From positions 53,975 to 117,974 of the forward strand of contig CAUZXS010004359.1 in the NCBI GenBank assembly GCA_963585895.1: a DNA stretch of 64,000 nt, written 5' to 3'. The DNA comes from Sepioteuthis lessoniana. Taxonomy: Eukaryota > Mollusca > Cephalopoda > Myopsida > Loliginidae. Within the stretch, counting starts at the first letter, position 1. The number at the start of each line of letters is the position of its first letter. Shown in pieces: positions 43,085 to 52,304 of the stretch. The notes beneath the pieces were generated by a model. The model did not search any database. It was not told where the DNA came from and saw only the letters and a list, made by a program, of their open reading frames with translations. The position numbers were made by a program, and so were the translations under genes.

Positions 43085-43375
43085 AATAATGATAATAATA
43101 ATAATAATAATAATATGAAAAACTATGGAACATGAAAGTAACGGTGATACCAGTTGTAATTTGCGCGCTCGGTACAATCACCAAATGATTGATCCTGGGA
43201 TTGGAAATAAGAGGGTGAGTTGAGATCATCCAAACTACAACATTATAGAGATCGGTCTGAATACTGAGAAGAGTCTTGGACACATGAAGAGACATGCTGT
43301 CACTCAAACTCCCGTGGAAAACCATCAGCTAATGCTGGTGTGAAAAACTCTCAAATGAGTAATATAATAATAGAA
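43085..43375 (+). pseudogene. LINE-B 3' end
   Basis: The plus frame reads KLWNMKVTVIPVVICALGTI, then LILGLEIRGVS, stop, DHPNYNIIEIGLNTEKSLGH and HAVTQTPVENHQLMLV. It is preceded by an ATAATAATA run and followed by AAATGAGTAATATAATAATA, the family's TAA-type tail. About 250 bp, 5'-truncated, two stops. Confidence 0.72.
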
Positions 43376-43519
43376 GTGCCTAATCAGGAAAACATCAGAA
43401 CACTTCGAGAAAAATGAGATTACATATAAATATTAATATTAACTTTCCTAATATTCATAACAATATCCAGTTTTATATGTAATTATATGTTATATATGTA
43501 ATTACATGTTAAATGTTGT
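43376..43519. other. AT-rich spacer
   Basis: Contains TATATGTAATTATATG-type internal repeats around 43470-43510. Nothing else. Confidence 0.5.
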
Positions 43520-43811
43520 TATACGTGCATCAACCACTCTAGAAGAAGAAATATTCTGATTTCAAACCATCTTAAAAATATTGATCTTGAGTGACATCCT
43601 TCTCGTGGCAGAGGGGTTTGGTAAATGCATACTTGTCTACGCTTAGTAACCGTTGAAGACTCGTCCCTCCTGCTATGATTAAATTGTAAGGCAAACCAGG
43701 TTCTTTAGAATTGGTTAGGTAACCAGACCAGTAGAAGGTTAATTCTGAATTCAGTCTAGTACTCAAATGGAGGTGTGTCAGAGCTTATGCGTGGGAGAGG
43801 GGTCATGTAAA
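43520..43811 (+). repeat. Two SINE-1 relics in tandem
   Basis: CTAGAAGAAGAAATATTCTG with AATATTGATCTTGAGTGACA (43520-43632) and CTCCTGCTATGATTAAATTG with CCAGTAGAAGGTTAATTCTG and TCAGAGCTTATGCGTGGGAG (43655-43811) each match the 3' half of SINE-1 with heavy divergence. Confidence 0.5.
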
Positions 43812-44250
43812 TACATCATCATCATCATCATCATCATTATGTCCCACAGCTAGCACGGATTTCCCTTATTCTTGCTTGTTATTCGTTCCTATCATCCATC
43901 GCTCCCGGCAGGTCTTCCAAACTACATCTTGTGTCCATACAGAGCTGTTGTAAGTCGGTAGTAGGTTCTTATTGGTCAGCCAATACTGGTATGTCCATAT
44001 GAAGGAGTCTATTAAAGAACGTCGATTATGAGTTTGTCCTTTCTTCTCCAGCAGTGCCCGGTATGTTTTGTTCCTCTTTTTTGGATGGTTTTAGAAATAG
44101 GAGGTAAGTGGTCATACAGCTGGGTTTTTTTTTTCGTGGGTCGTTGCTTCCAGAATTTGTTCAATATAGCTCGTAGCATTTCTGTGCAGTTGCTGTCTAG
44201 CTTTTTCTCTCTATACATTTTGTCAGCATCCATATGGTGCATTTGTAAAG
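43812..44250 (-). pseudogene. LINE-A 3' end with (GAT)n tail
   Basis: The tail is the ATCATCATC run at 43815-43838. The minus frame reads MHHMDADKMYREKKLDSNCT, then EMLRAILNKFWKQRPTKKKT, QLYDHLPPISKTIQ and GHCWRRKDKLIIDVL. Relatively few stops. The 5' truncation is at about 44250. Confidence 0.78.
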
Positions 44251-44379
44251 CAGTACAAACATAAAAACTCCTTGAAGAAATTCCATACCTATGATTATTA
44301 GAATTGGATGTCATGGAAATGAAAGAAAAAGGAAAAATGAAAGCAAAAACAAAAAGAACAAGAAAATTTCTTGAATGCA

Positions 44380-45480
44380 AACTTTGAAGTAGAAACCTAA
44401 GCAAAGAAACTAAAAAACTAGGAGGTCTATTATGTGAGATAATCTGTACCCTTCCTAAACAGGACTAAAGAGGAACTAAAACGTATGAACCACAAACGAG
44501 GTAACTGATGATTATGTACAAGTCCTTACATCTGAGAGATGACATTGACTGATCGTATGGCAAGAAAAGACGGAAGAATACTCCCCCGGAAACAAGGACT
44601 CGAAGGATGTAAAAAAAATGTTGGATAGTAGCAGCAATTACCAGCATTATCAATAGAAATAATTTGGGAGAAAACAAGAAATAACAATTAAATAATCTAG
44701 AAAAACGAAGAAAAATAACTGTATGGACACTTTAAACGATAATCTAAGGACATTGCACGTGAAATGACATGAATATTGCTTTTAAGGGTCAACCTAAATC
44801 TAGACACTTAATTTTCATTGATAACAAGTATTTCTCATAACAAAGAAAAAACTGATGATAGGCAGAAAAAGAATAAGTGTAAGTAATTTAATGATAGAGC
44901 TGAAACAGTTAACCGCATAATAAGCGAATGCAGGAAACTGGCACAAAAGAAATACAATAATAGGCATGACTTGGTGATACTTATGATTTACCTAAAATTG
45001 TTTAATAGAATAACGTTTGACTGTATAGACAAGTTCTACACCCAGTGGTCAAAGACACAAAATACTCTGTGTTATAGAGATAAAAACGGATCAATCAATA
45101 TCGGCTGGGATATCAAACATTTTTATTGTTAACAAGAAGAAATAAACTTGAAACTGGTAGATTCTGCCATCTCAGGAGAAGGAAGACAGAAAACTTGAAA
45201 AATACCTGTACCTTCTCAGAGAGCTGAAAAAGTTGTGGAATATGAAGGTGATAGTGATACCAATCGTAGTTGGAACCCTCGCTACAGTTCCCTAAGAACC
45301 TAAAAATGATAATTGAAAACGTAAAATCCGAGGCAAAATTGCAATTGACCAGAACATTAGTGGAAATAGTGGGAATTATCTGAAATGTTCTGATGAGCTG
45401 AGTCAGCTTCTGTAAACAACTCGCTAGAAGAATGAGAAGAAATTACTCAAACGAAATAATAAGAAATATGTATAACTACG
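44380..45480 (+). pseudogene. LINE-B pol, C-terminal third
   Basis: Plus-strand frames give, in order: IMYKSLHLRDDID, stop, SYGKKRRKN near 44510-44570; NDRAETVNRIISECRKLAQK near 44890-44950, the C-terminal half of the zinc knuckle (H-x4-C partly kept as RIISEC, His replaced by Arg); RHD shortly after; and YLYLLRELKKLWNMKVIVIP near 45205-45260. Frameshifts and stops throughout. It ends near ACGAAATAATAAG, a short TAA-type tail, and is the longest LINE-B copy here. Confidence 0.72.
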
Positions 45481-45517
45481 TATAGAAGTTAAAAAAACCT
45501 TCTGTTCGAATATTCCC

Positions 45518-45559
45518 AAAAATATCAAGCAAACAACCGATTGTTTGCTTGATATTTTT
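45518..45559. repeat. Perfect 19-bp hairpin
   Basis: AAAAATATCAAGCAAACAA (45518-45536), loop CCGA, TTGTTTGCTTGATATTTTT (45541-45559): perfect complementarity. It lies about 40 bp beyond the LINE-B tail. Confidence 0.95.
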
Positions 45560-45584
45560 CTTTAATCTCGTTTTTGTTTAATCT

Positions 45585-46065
45585 AGTTTAACCTAGCTGG
45601 TTGTGTTTTACAGCAAATCAACTAATGGAGGTTATTTAATCACAAGTCCAGTTAATACATATATATATATATTAGATATTTATAATTTATAAACATAAGT
45701 CAACAAAGTTAAATGGTTCCAAGTATTGCTTTGTATCACTAACAATTAAATTAAACATCAGTCTTTTATTTACACGCAGTTAAATGATAAAACAGTTCTA
45801 TTTCTAGCAATTAATTTTAGCATAAGCATTTGTTTGCACTCAGTTTAAATGCCAAACAGTTCCATTTGACCCTTACAGAAGACCCTTTCCAATGCTACCA
45901 CTCCAACTCAGAGTGGACCTGGGAGCGATGGCAATAAAGGAGAACTCTGGATTCCCAAAGCTCCAGCGTTGCTGAAGCCTCACGATCTGGTTATTTAGTA
46001 TCATATCCAAGATACTCGTTGGGGGAGTCTTACTCATCTAAATGCAGTTGGTGTATTCTACAGCT
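45585..46065 (-). repeat. Shared tail, second module and RepC head, minus
   Basis: GTTTTACAGCAAATCAACTA (tail complement) at 45605, second-module pieces at 45690-45850, and a head at 45860-46060 (GGGAGCGATGGCAATAAAGG; GGTTATTTAGTATCATATCC). This order on the minus strand is head, second module, tail, which gives the full RepC layout in one place. Confidence 0.65.
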
Positions 46066-46625
46066 AACTGGTTGTCATTTGATTATTTGTTTTTTGTAAA
46101 AATATAAGAAGTGTACTGGTAACTTTTATGTACATCTAATAAATTAGGAATATTCCCCAGGTGCTGTTAATCAGAAAGAGAATAAGGAAATCATCTAAAA
46201 ATCTTTTAAATGGTTTAGATGAGATGCAGCTTAGAGTTTTAGTCAGATGTGTTGCTTTCTGAACTTGCCGGCTTATATCCTTAAATACCAAGTACATTGC
46301 TCTTTGAATGTAGAAAATTTAGTCTCTTAAGCCTGACATGAAATATTAAATCACATCTCCGGTGATAAGATTATTTAGATCACCATTCATTGATTGACAA
46401 TATAAGAAGGAAAAAAGTTATGTTATACAACCAAAGCTTAGTGTGCAGTTTTGTACTTCTAATCCTTCAATACAGTCCTTTCAAGAAAAGAAATCCCTTA
46501 TGACGATATCAGCACAAAAGGATGAAGATAACTATGCTACTATATATTTATATGAAATAATTTATTGCAAAAAAAAAAGAATCTGAGTATAGACTACCGA
46601 CGATGAGTCAATCTTTGCCAGACCG
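46066..46625. other. AT-rich DNA, nothing recognised
   Basis: No credible feature recognised. Confidence 0.5.
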
Positions 46626-46648
46626 CATATATATATATATATATATAT
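46626..46648. repeat. (TA)n microsatellite
   Basis: Short pure TA run. Confidence 0.9.
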
Positions 46649-46650
46649 GT

Positions 46651-46855
46651 TAGCCGACTCTTGTCGAAGTTGACCCGCAGGCTCTTTTTTCAATAGCTAC
46701 TACACAGATGTATAGGGGAGGTCGCTACTCCTTTCCCTAGGTTGATCCACTTACCCTTGATTCGCACTTTATAATGATAAGTGTTAAGCAAAGAGGAATC
46801 AAGTACCATTTTTAAATCTTTGGCAATACTTAACCTGGGATTGAACCCCAGTATG
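46651..46855 (-). repeat. SINE-2, cut at box B by (TA)n
   Basis: Minus strand: ACTGGGGTTCAATCCCAGGT (box B), then AAAAATGGTACTTGATTCC, TATAAAGTGCGAATCAAGGG and TGTAGTAGCTATTGAAAAAA. The head beyond box B is replaced by the TA run at 46858. Confidence 0.78.

Positions 46856-46857
<2 letters not shown>

Positions 46858-46909
<52 letters not shown>
46858..46909. repeat. (TA)n microsatellite between SINE-2 heads
   Basis: Pure TA run between two oppositely oriented SINE-2 head sequences. Confidence 0.95.
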
Positions 46910-46910
<1 letters not shown>

Positions 46911-46976
46911 TGTCATTGTGAGTAGAGTGATTGCCAATTGCCTAGGAGATTGGGAATCAATCCCAGGTTTGTAAAC
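46910..46976 (+). repeat. SINE-2 head fragment, plus orientation
   Basis: GTAGAGTGATTGCCAATTGC and GGGAATCAATCCCAGGTTTG correspond to the SINE-2 boxes A to B on the plus strand. The body is absent. Confidence 0.6.
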
Positions 46977-47274
46977 AATAAATCATATAATGTAAAATCT
47001 AAGATGGATCATAAATTGTTATCTCACTTGCATCGGTGTAAAATTACATTGATTTTAATTTATTTTAATATTTTTTGATTCATTAAGGAACCATCAATAT
47101 GAACTCATCGGTCCACAATACAGTTTGCTAAATTATGAATGTTTTTGTAAGAATCATTATATTGTGTTTTCACCCAAAACCTTAGTAAACTTTTTGAGAT
47201 TACCAAAATTTTTAACAAAGTCAAATATTGATATGAGTTCTAAATTTTAAATCAGCATTTGATAATGTTGTTAC
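46977..47274. other. AT-rich DNA, nothing recognised
   Basis: No credible feature recognised. Confidence 0.5.
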
Positions 47275-47405
47275 TCGGGCGTCTCGGGTGGTGTGATTGT
47301 TTGCAAAATCGACAAACAAGCTCTCACGAGTGAGTTCAAGTCTCTTTGGTGGACCCATTCATCCAACTTTATGCCACACTTAAGCAAAAAGCTGAGAAAA
47401 TTACA
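47275..47405 (+). repeat. tRNA-headed SINE-like fragment
   Basis: GGGCGTCTCGGGTGGTGTGA resembles the box A region, and ACGAGTGAGTTCAAGTCTCT the box B region, of SINE-3 or a relative. The following GACCCATTCATCCAACTTTA does not match SINE-3, so this may be another family. Confidence 0.45.
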
Positions 47406-48148
47406 ATTAGGAACATACTTTTTGACCAAAACTTACCTTTCTTTGGAAAAACATTGAGCCATTACAACAGTATTTTGGTAATTTGTTTTGTTTTTTTTAT
47501 ACATTTTTTATACATTTTGACGTAATTTGCATAAAAGGTCAAAATCAAAGCAGCTAAGCATTGATTTTAAGGCTACACATTGATATTTGATTTTTAAAAA
47601 AGGCAACTCTTAAACAAATTGCCTAGAAGTTGAAGATTTTATTAAATTGGGTAAAATATCCGTTACGAAGACAGATACACAAAAGAACAATAACATTCAA
47701 TTTTACAAAGACATGCTAAATCCTCTGCTTTAAGCATCATTTGAGAAAATCACTTTTCAAAAATAAAATGATTCAATCCTCTCTTTTAAATTATATCTAT
47801 TTTAAAATAGTTAGAAAACTTTGACTTGGCAGCATCAATCTCCTGACCTCTTCAGACTTCAATGATATGAAATGAATTTGTTCGAAGAGAATACCTAAAG
47901 AGTGAGAATGAGTTTTTTTTTTCAGTGCTTCGGCATGTCTGCTGTGTATTTTCTTTTTAATTCCCAGAATTTGTAAAGCAATAATTAAGTCAGGTGATGA
48001 TTTTATTGACAGAAACTAAATATGATGATGTAGAGAGATATCTTATCGATAAAAGTAAATACCCTTCAATTACCGAAATTTTATCTTTAAAATATTTCAT
48101 ATCACGTTAAAACTTGCAGGGTAGTGAAAATTTATTTTCTATAGTTTG
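47406..48148. other. AT-rich DNA, nothing recognised
   Basis: No credible feature recognised. Confidence 0.5.
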
Positions 48149-48190
48149 TGTGTGTGTGCGTGTATGTGTGTGTGTGTGTGTGTGTGTGAG
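48149..48190. repeat. (TG)n tract
   Basis: TG run with a few interruptions. Confidence 0.9.
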
Positions 48191-48214
48191 TCAGTATATG
48201 CATGTTAAGGTGTG

Positions 48215-48570
48215 CTGACAGCATGGATTCTTTTAGCTCTCCATTCGTCTCAATCAGCCATCGTAGTATGAGTAAGCCTATAAGACGGCACCAATGTCCT
48301 CACAGAACTCATGAATGTAAGTTTTTTGGTTGACTCATATTGGTGTCTCCGTGTGTAGAAGTCCATCGGAGAACATCGCTAATGAGTTCGTCTTTATTTC
48401 TCTAGCAGTGTCCACTGTGTCTTGTTCGTCCTTCTTGGTTTGTAAGATGGAAGGTAAATAGCCGAACGGGTGTGTGTGAGTGGGGTTTTTTCTTTTTTTT
48501 TTTCAGTTTTTAGGGTGCTACTACCAGGATTGCTTCAAAATAACCCACATCATTCTAGCTTTTTCTCCCA
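48215..48570 (-). pseudogene. LINE-A pol C-terminal fragment
   Basis: Plus-strand GGAGAACATCGCTAATGAGT, CGTCTTTATTTCTCTAGCAG and TTGTTCGTCCTTCTTGG are complements of the HCWRxKDELISDV region. The terminal block at 48215-48290 is also present. Heavily diverged, no open frame, no (GAT)n tail seen. Confidence 0.6.
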
Positions 48571-49484
48571 GCATTTTCTTAGAGTAAAAGTAATACAATC
48601 ATACATTATTATGGACACAACAACAGCTCGGAATAATTAAGACATTTTTTGCAGGAATTATGCAAGTATATTTATAAACTTAGATTAACTCTAATTACCA
48701 ATGCGATTCGCTGAGCGGGTTTTTCGCAATAATAAAAGATACAACTGAAGAAAGACGAGTAATTTATTTCAAGGGCGAGAATTGATAAGGTCTTTTTTCT
48801 CGTTAAATTTACGGTAAAATATTTATGGCATCGGCGGAATGGAAACCATTTATTTGGTTGCTATATGAAAACTACTCTGACTGCTAATGGTATATCACTT
48901 CCTCCTCGAGATAAGTTCCTTACAACATTCCCCCATATCAAAGATTTATTAGTTTTTTAGTTATCTGAAACCAAGTCAAGTTATGCTGTTTTTCATTCTT
49001 CCACACAAGCGTATAATGTTTTGTTTTTTCTTCTTTTTTATCATCCCCCTTCTCTATTTCCAATTTATAATCATATTTATTAGCGATGTATCTCTTGACT
49101 GTCGCTTTAGTCTAAAAGAGAGCAACTTTCTGCAAATCGCAATGTTCGTGTCGATTATAATTCTAAATAGTTTCAAGTCTTTCAGAGATATCTATTGCTG
49201 TTCATTGTTTTGTAATGTCTTTCTGAAAACGGCTACGGTGCTCAAGTAATCATAAGCATGACCGTCATCTTGATCTTTCACTGATTTTCAGTTTTGACGT
49301 TCTATTATTTTCCACACTCATTTTATTTAAACCTGTAATCTGCTAGAATGCACATCTAAGACTTGACAATTTTTTCCTCTTTCTTTACATTTTTTTTTTT
49401 TTTTTTGAAGTTGGAAAATATCATTTTTTTTCTACAGTTCAACCAGCAATGTTACTCATATACAATATCATTTATTGTTAATAT
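48571..49484. other. AT-rich DNA, nothing recognised
   Basis: An 88-codon plus-strand frame (48983-49249) is hydrophobic and T-rich with no recognisable motif. T-runs near 49395. Confidence 0.45.
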
Positions 49485-49790
49485 TAGCTGGTTCATAAAG
49501 TAATTTCGTTTAAATAGAGAAGATATAAAAAACTTATATAACATAAATTCATTTAAATGGAATCATTATAAACGCAATCACCTTCATTTTCTACGACTGC
49601 AGACCAACAGGGAGACAAATTTTCGATTCCACGTTGAAAGAAATCTGAATTTTTCTTCCAAAAACGTTTGAAAGTCTGTTTTCATTTTCTTAGTTTCTAA
49701 ATGTTCTCTTACCTATGAAATTCTTTAGTGATCGAAACAAATGAAAATCTGTAGGTGCCAAATCTGATAAGTATGGCTGATGTGAAAGAA
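49485..49790 (-). pseudogene. mariner transposase C-terminal remnant
   Basis: The minus strand from about 49787 reads QPYLSDLAPTDFHLFRSLKN, then FIGKRTFRN, stop and ENENRLSNVFGRK; a later frame has VESKICLPVGLQ. SPDLAPSDYHLFRSL is the third catalytic block of mariner transposases; here S-D replaces the usual S-P-D. The terminal GGTTCATAAAGTAATTTCG at 49490 resembles a mariner inverted repeat. 5'-truncated, frameshifted. Confidence 0.78.
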
Positions 49791-50008
49791 TCTCTCTTCC
49801 AAACAATTTTATCTTTTTTTTCGGCTTGTTCGGCAGCTGTCATTGAAAATGCAGAGATTACGTTTTTGATGATATTATCTAAATAAATTCAATTTATGTT
49901 TTTCTCTATTCTCTGGTAAAATATGACCCTTAAGACCCTAATATTTATTAATGTACTGGGCGTGTGGGCGTTGAGTTATTATTTAACTCAGTTGAGTTTG
50001 GGTCCCAG
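49791..50008. other. AT-rich DNA, nothing recognised
   Basis: No transposase blocks continue into this stretch. A self-complementary TTTAACTCAGTTGAG lies at about 49982. Confidence 0.4.
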
Positions 50009-50190
50009 AGCAGTTGCCAGGAGACTCCCAGAGAGTTAGAGACGAGATGTGGTAGGGAAGACCACACCCGACCGAGGGGGCACTCGGAAAACCCCCGAAG
50101 CAGTTGCCAGTAGAATTCCAGACAGCCAGAGACCAGATGTCGTAGGGAAGGCCACACCCGACCGAGGGGGCCCTCGGAAAAGCCCCGATG
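50009..50190. repeat. 90-bp GC-rich direct duplication, two copies
   Basis: CAGTTGCCAG occurs at 50011 and 50101, an exact 90-bp period. Both copies contain GGGAAG(A/G)CCACACCCGACC and a GAGGGGGC(A/C)CTCGGAAAA block, which can form a short hairpin. The copies differ at several positions. The GC content far exceeds the surroundings. Because 90 is divisible by three, the minus strand carries two 30-codon repeats (RGFSEGPLGRVWPSL / RGFSECPLGRVWSSL). I do not recognise a protein. Confidence 0.85.
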
Positions 50191-50383
50191 GAGTGGACCC
50201 CAAGACCTCTGGTTGAGCATCTAAGAGAACAAGAAAGACACAACGTGACGGTCATAACAGTGGGGTCAAAATATGAAGTTTATGTTCGGTCTCCAGCACC
50301 CTCTCACATGCAAACCTTCAACAACCCTTTCGAACCCTTGCAATAAAGTGAGAGGTAAATATATTTTTCTAAAGAAGTCTTCA

Positions 50384-50450
50384 TGCGTCATTCATTCCTG
50401 CGTTTTCCTTCCTGCGTCCTTTATTCTTGCGTCTGTTATCATTGCGTCGG
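50384..50450. repeat. Imperfect 15-bp tandem repeat (TGCGTC)
   Basis: TGCGTC or TGCGTT begins at 50384, 50399, 50413, 50428 and 50443, with CT-rich filler between. Five units of 14-15 bp. Confidence 0.75.
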
Positions 50451-50496
50451 TATGTATCCAGTATATATATGTATGCAACAATAGCATGGTAGCTTA

Positions 50497-50546
50497 TCTG
50501 CGACCACAGGTTTCATGCCGTTTTGTTACGACATTCTTCAGGCAGA
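50497..50546 (-). ncRNA. Hammerhead ribozyme, minus strand
   Basis: Read 5' to 3' on the minus strand: stem I TCTGC (50546-50542); CTGAAGA (50541-50535) as C3 to A9; stem II ATGTCG with CGGCAT, six pairs including one U-G, closed by an eight-base loop; GAA as G12-A14; stem III ACC/GGT with a TGT loop; C17 at 50502; stem I return GCAGA (50501-50497). Cleavage is predicted between 50502 and 50501. The 10.1-11.1 pair is A-U in place of the preferred G-C, which may slow cutting. Confidence 0.75.
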
Positions 50547-50565
50547 GAAAATATAAAAGCAAATT

Positions 50566-50615
50566 CATGATTATTGTCGTAATAAGACGGCATGAAACCT
50601 GTGGTCGCAGATAAG
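50566..50615 (+). repeat. Inverted partial copy of the hammerhead
   Basis: The 28 bases 50588-50615, starting CGGCATGAAACCTGTGGTCG, are the exact reverse complement of 50493-50520, so the 3' half of the ribozyme is present on the plus strand too. Upstream, CTGAAGAA is replaced by ATGATTAT-like sequence, so C3-A9 is destroyed and this copy should be inactive. Confidence 0.85.
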
Positions 50616-50647
50616 GATCGATGTTATTGAATAAATATATATGATAA

Positions 50648-50649
<2 letters not shown>

Positions 50650-50682
<33 letters not shown>
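50650..50682. repeat. (TA)n microsatellite
   Basis: Pure TA run. Confidence 0.93.
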
Positions 50683-50684
<2 letters not shown>

Positions 50685-51284
50685 TGCAGTATCAGCCATT
50701 TATTTTCGTTTTCGCAGGGGGTCCGGTTCCGTGATCTAGTCAGAATTTTATCGCGGAAACAACCGATTTTCCCGCCTTTAATCCTGATTAATTAGTTATA
50801 TAACTTGGCAAAGGTAACAATTCATTCCTACTTTAGAGCTAATTTGTTTTTATTACTTCAGAAAATCATCTTTCCTTAAGAAAAGATTAGTTGAAAAAAC
50901 AAGACTTGACATTATTATGATTTCTAATTCATTTTCGGCTTTATTTCTTATAACCTGGGTTCTCTTTATTTATTTATTTTCGCAAGTTGATAGATTTTAC
51001 ATTATTCTCATCTTTTGTAGTGTTGTTATAAACCCTGACATTATACCAAGGGGGTAAATATATCTTAATATATGTCTATGCATTCTTTCATTTTTGCACT
51101 TATAACACTTTTTTTTTTTGCACTTTACTTATATAATATAGATATCTATATTCAATTCGTAGAGATCATTTTTCTATTGGTTTGTCGTTCATTCGAAAAG
51201 TTTGTCTATTCACTGATGTTTATATGCGCCAATATATCTTTATGTTGTTACTTACTAAACGTCACTTAGATATGGCACATTAGC
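50683..51284. other. AT-rich DNA, nothing recognised
   Basis: TTTTCGTTTTCGCAGGGGGTC and GTTCCGTGATCTAGTC near 50710 stand out in composition but match nothing I know. Confidence 0.45.
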
Positions 51285-51605
51285 CTAAGGTTGTTTACCA
51301 TATTTACCCAACCCCTCCGCTCGATCAGGATATGACACAAGGTGAAGCTTTAAGCGGAGTTTAACAGGTTTCAATTCAGAGTTTTCCTTCTCCTAGACTA
51401 GTTGTCTCACCAAGGCTGAAGAATCGAGTCTGCCCTACTATTTACCCATAGCTGGAGGGAGAATAATTGGATTCATACCTTTCCCAAGGGTATTAGTGCT
51501 ATGTGAAATGCAATCAGTCTCGTCCAGGATTTGAACTCGTGTCGCCGTGTCCATTTCCTACGACGATAACCATTACACCACGGGCACTAAGGTTGTTTAC
51601 CATAT
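51285..51605 (-). mobile_element. SINE-1, full-length, with 19-bp TSD
   Basis: The element itself is about 51301-51586. CTAAGGTTGTTTACCATAT at 51285-51303 and again at 51587-51605 is a perfect 19-bp target-site duplication. The minus strand has the intact head (TGCCCGTGGTGTAATGG; GAGTTCAAATCCTGGACGAG) and all SINE-1 body blocks. With the perfect duplication this is probably the youngest SINE in the window. Confidence 0.95.
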
Positions 51606-51714
51606 CTGGTAAGTATTGAACAGACATATCTAGCGGGAATCGATGCTTTCAGAGTAACTTGATCGTAAATCAACATATGTCTTGTCAATCTTATTCATAT
51701 TATAAGGGCTAAAT

Positions 51715-51910
51715 TGCTGGACGGTGGTCATGGTCAAAAGAGAGTTAAAACTCTACTCGAGTAATTACATTCACTTTCGGACAAATACTTTTAAGAAAAA
51801 ATAAACCTTCCATGGGTTAAATAGTGTCGCTGATGGTCTCCTACAAGGATACTGTTGCCATTAAATGCCCCCAGGGAGGTTGATATGCTATTAAAGAAAG
51901 AAAACAAACC
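51715..51910 (+). repeat. SINE-3 copy, diverged
   Basis: GAGTTAAAACTCTACTCGAG (box B region), TTACATTCACTTTCGGACAA, CCATGGGTTAAATAGTG, CAAGGATACTGTTGCCATTA and AGGTTGATATGCTATTAAAG. Confidence 0.65.
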
Positions 51911-51986
51911 CAATCATTTTATATGTCTTTCGATTCACCTGCTGATAGCCAATAGTGGTGAGTGTGCATCCAAGACATTTTTGTAT

Positions 51987-51990
<4 letters not shown>

Positions 51991-52019
<29 letters not shown>
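51991..52019. repeat. (CT)n microsatellite
   Basis: Pure CT run. Confidence 0.93.
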
Positions 52020-52304
52020 GCTTTTAGCCTCAACAAGAACCAATGCACTTCTCTTAATGAAGCACAAAAACCGTTAAATAACCAAAATTGCGTCTACAGT
52101 CAGCGTAAACAACAAGTATTCTCGCTTCGCCTTCAATTGGGTTCGAATTCGTGAGTAAGAAAGAAATAATAAATCTAAGGAGCCTACTGTAACTGCATAG
52201 CTAGATATCTTATCATGCAAACCAATGCATTTCTTAATTATTTTATTCTATTTTATTTTATTTTATTTGCACACGCTCTTATGGAATACGAATAGTTTTC
52301 AGAC
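52020..52304. other. Unassigned DNA
   Basis: TTTTATTTTATTCTATTTT repeats near 52245-52268. The 99-codon plus frame across the CT run has no domain. Confidence 0.45.

Noticed and set aside
45385-45415. CTGATGAGCTGAGTCAGCTTCTG as a hammerhead
   Set aside because: CTGATGA and a good stem II (GCTG/CAGC) are present, but the next bases are TTC where GAA is required.
45518-45559. A bacterial-type intrinsic terminator
   Set aside because: The hairpin with T-run looks like one, but the context is eukaryotic repeat DNA with no gene upstream.
49948-50255. Two overlapping 90-codon minus-strand frames as a protein with 30-residue repeats
   Set aside because: Two frames are open over the same duplication, which a GC-rich repeat without stops explains; kept as a finding on the DNA repeat, not as a CDS.
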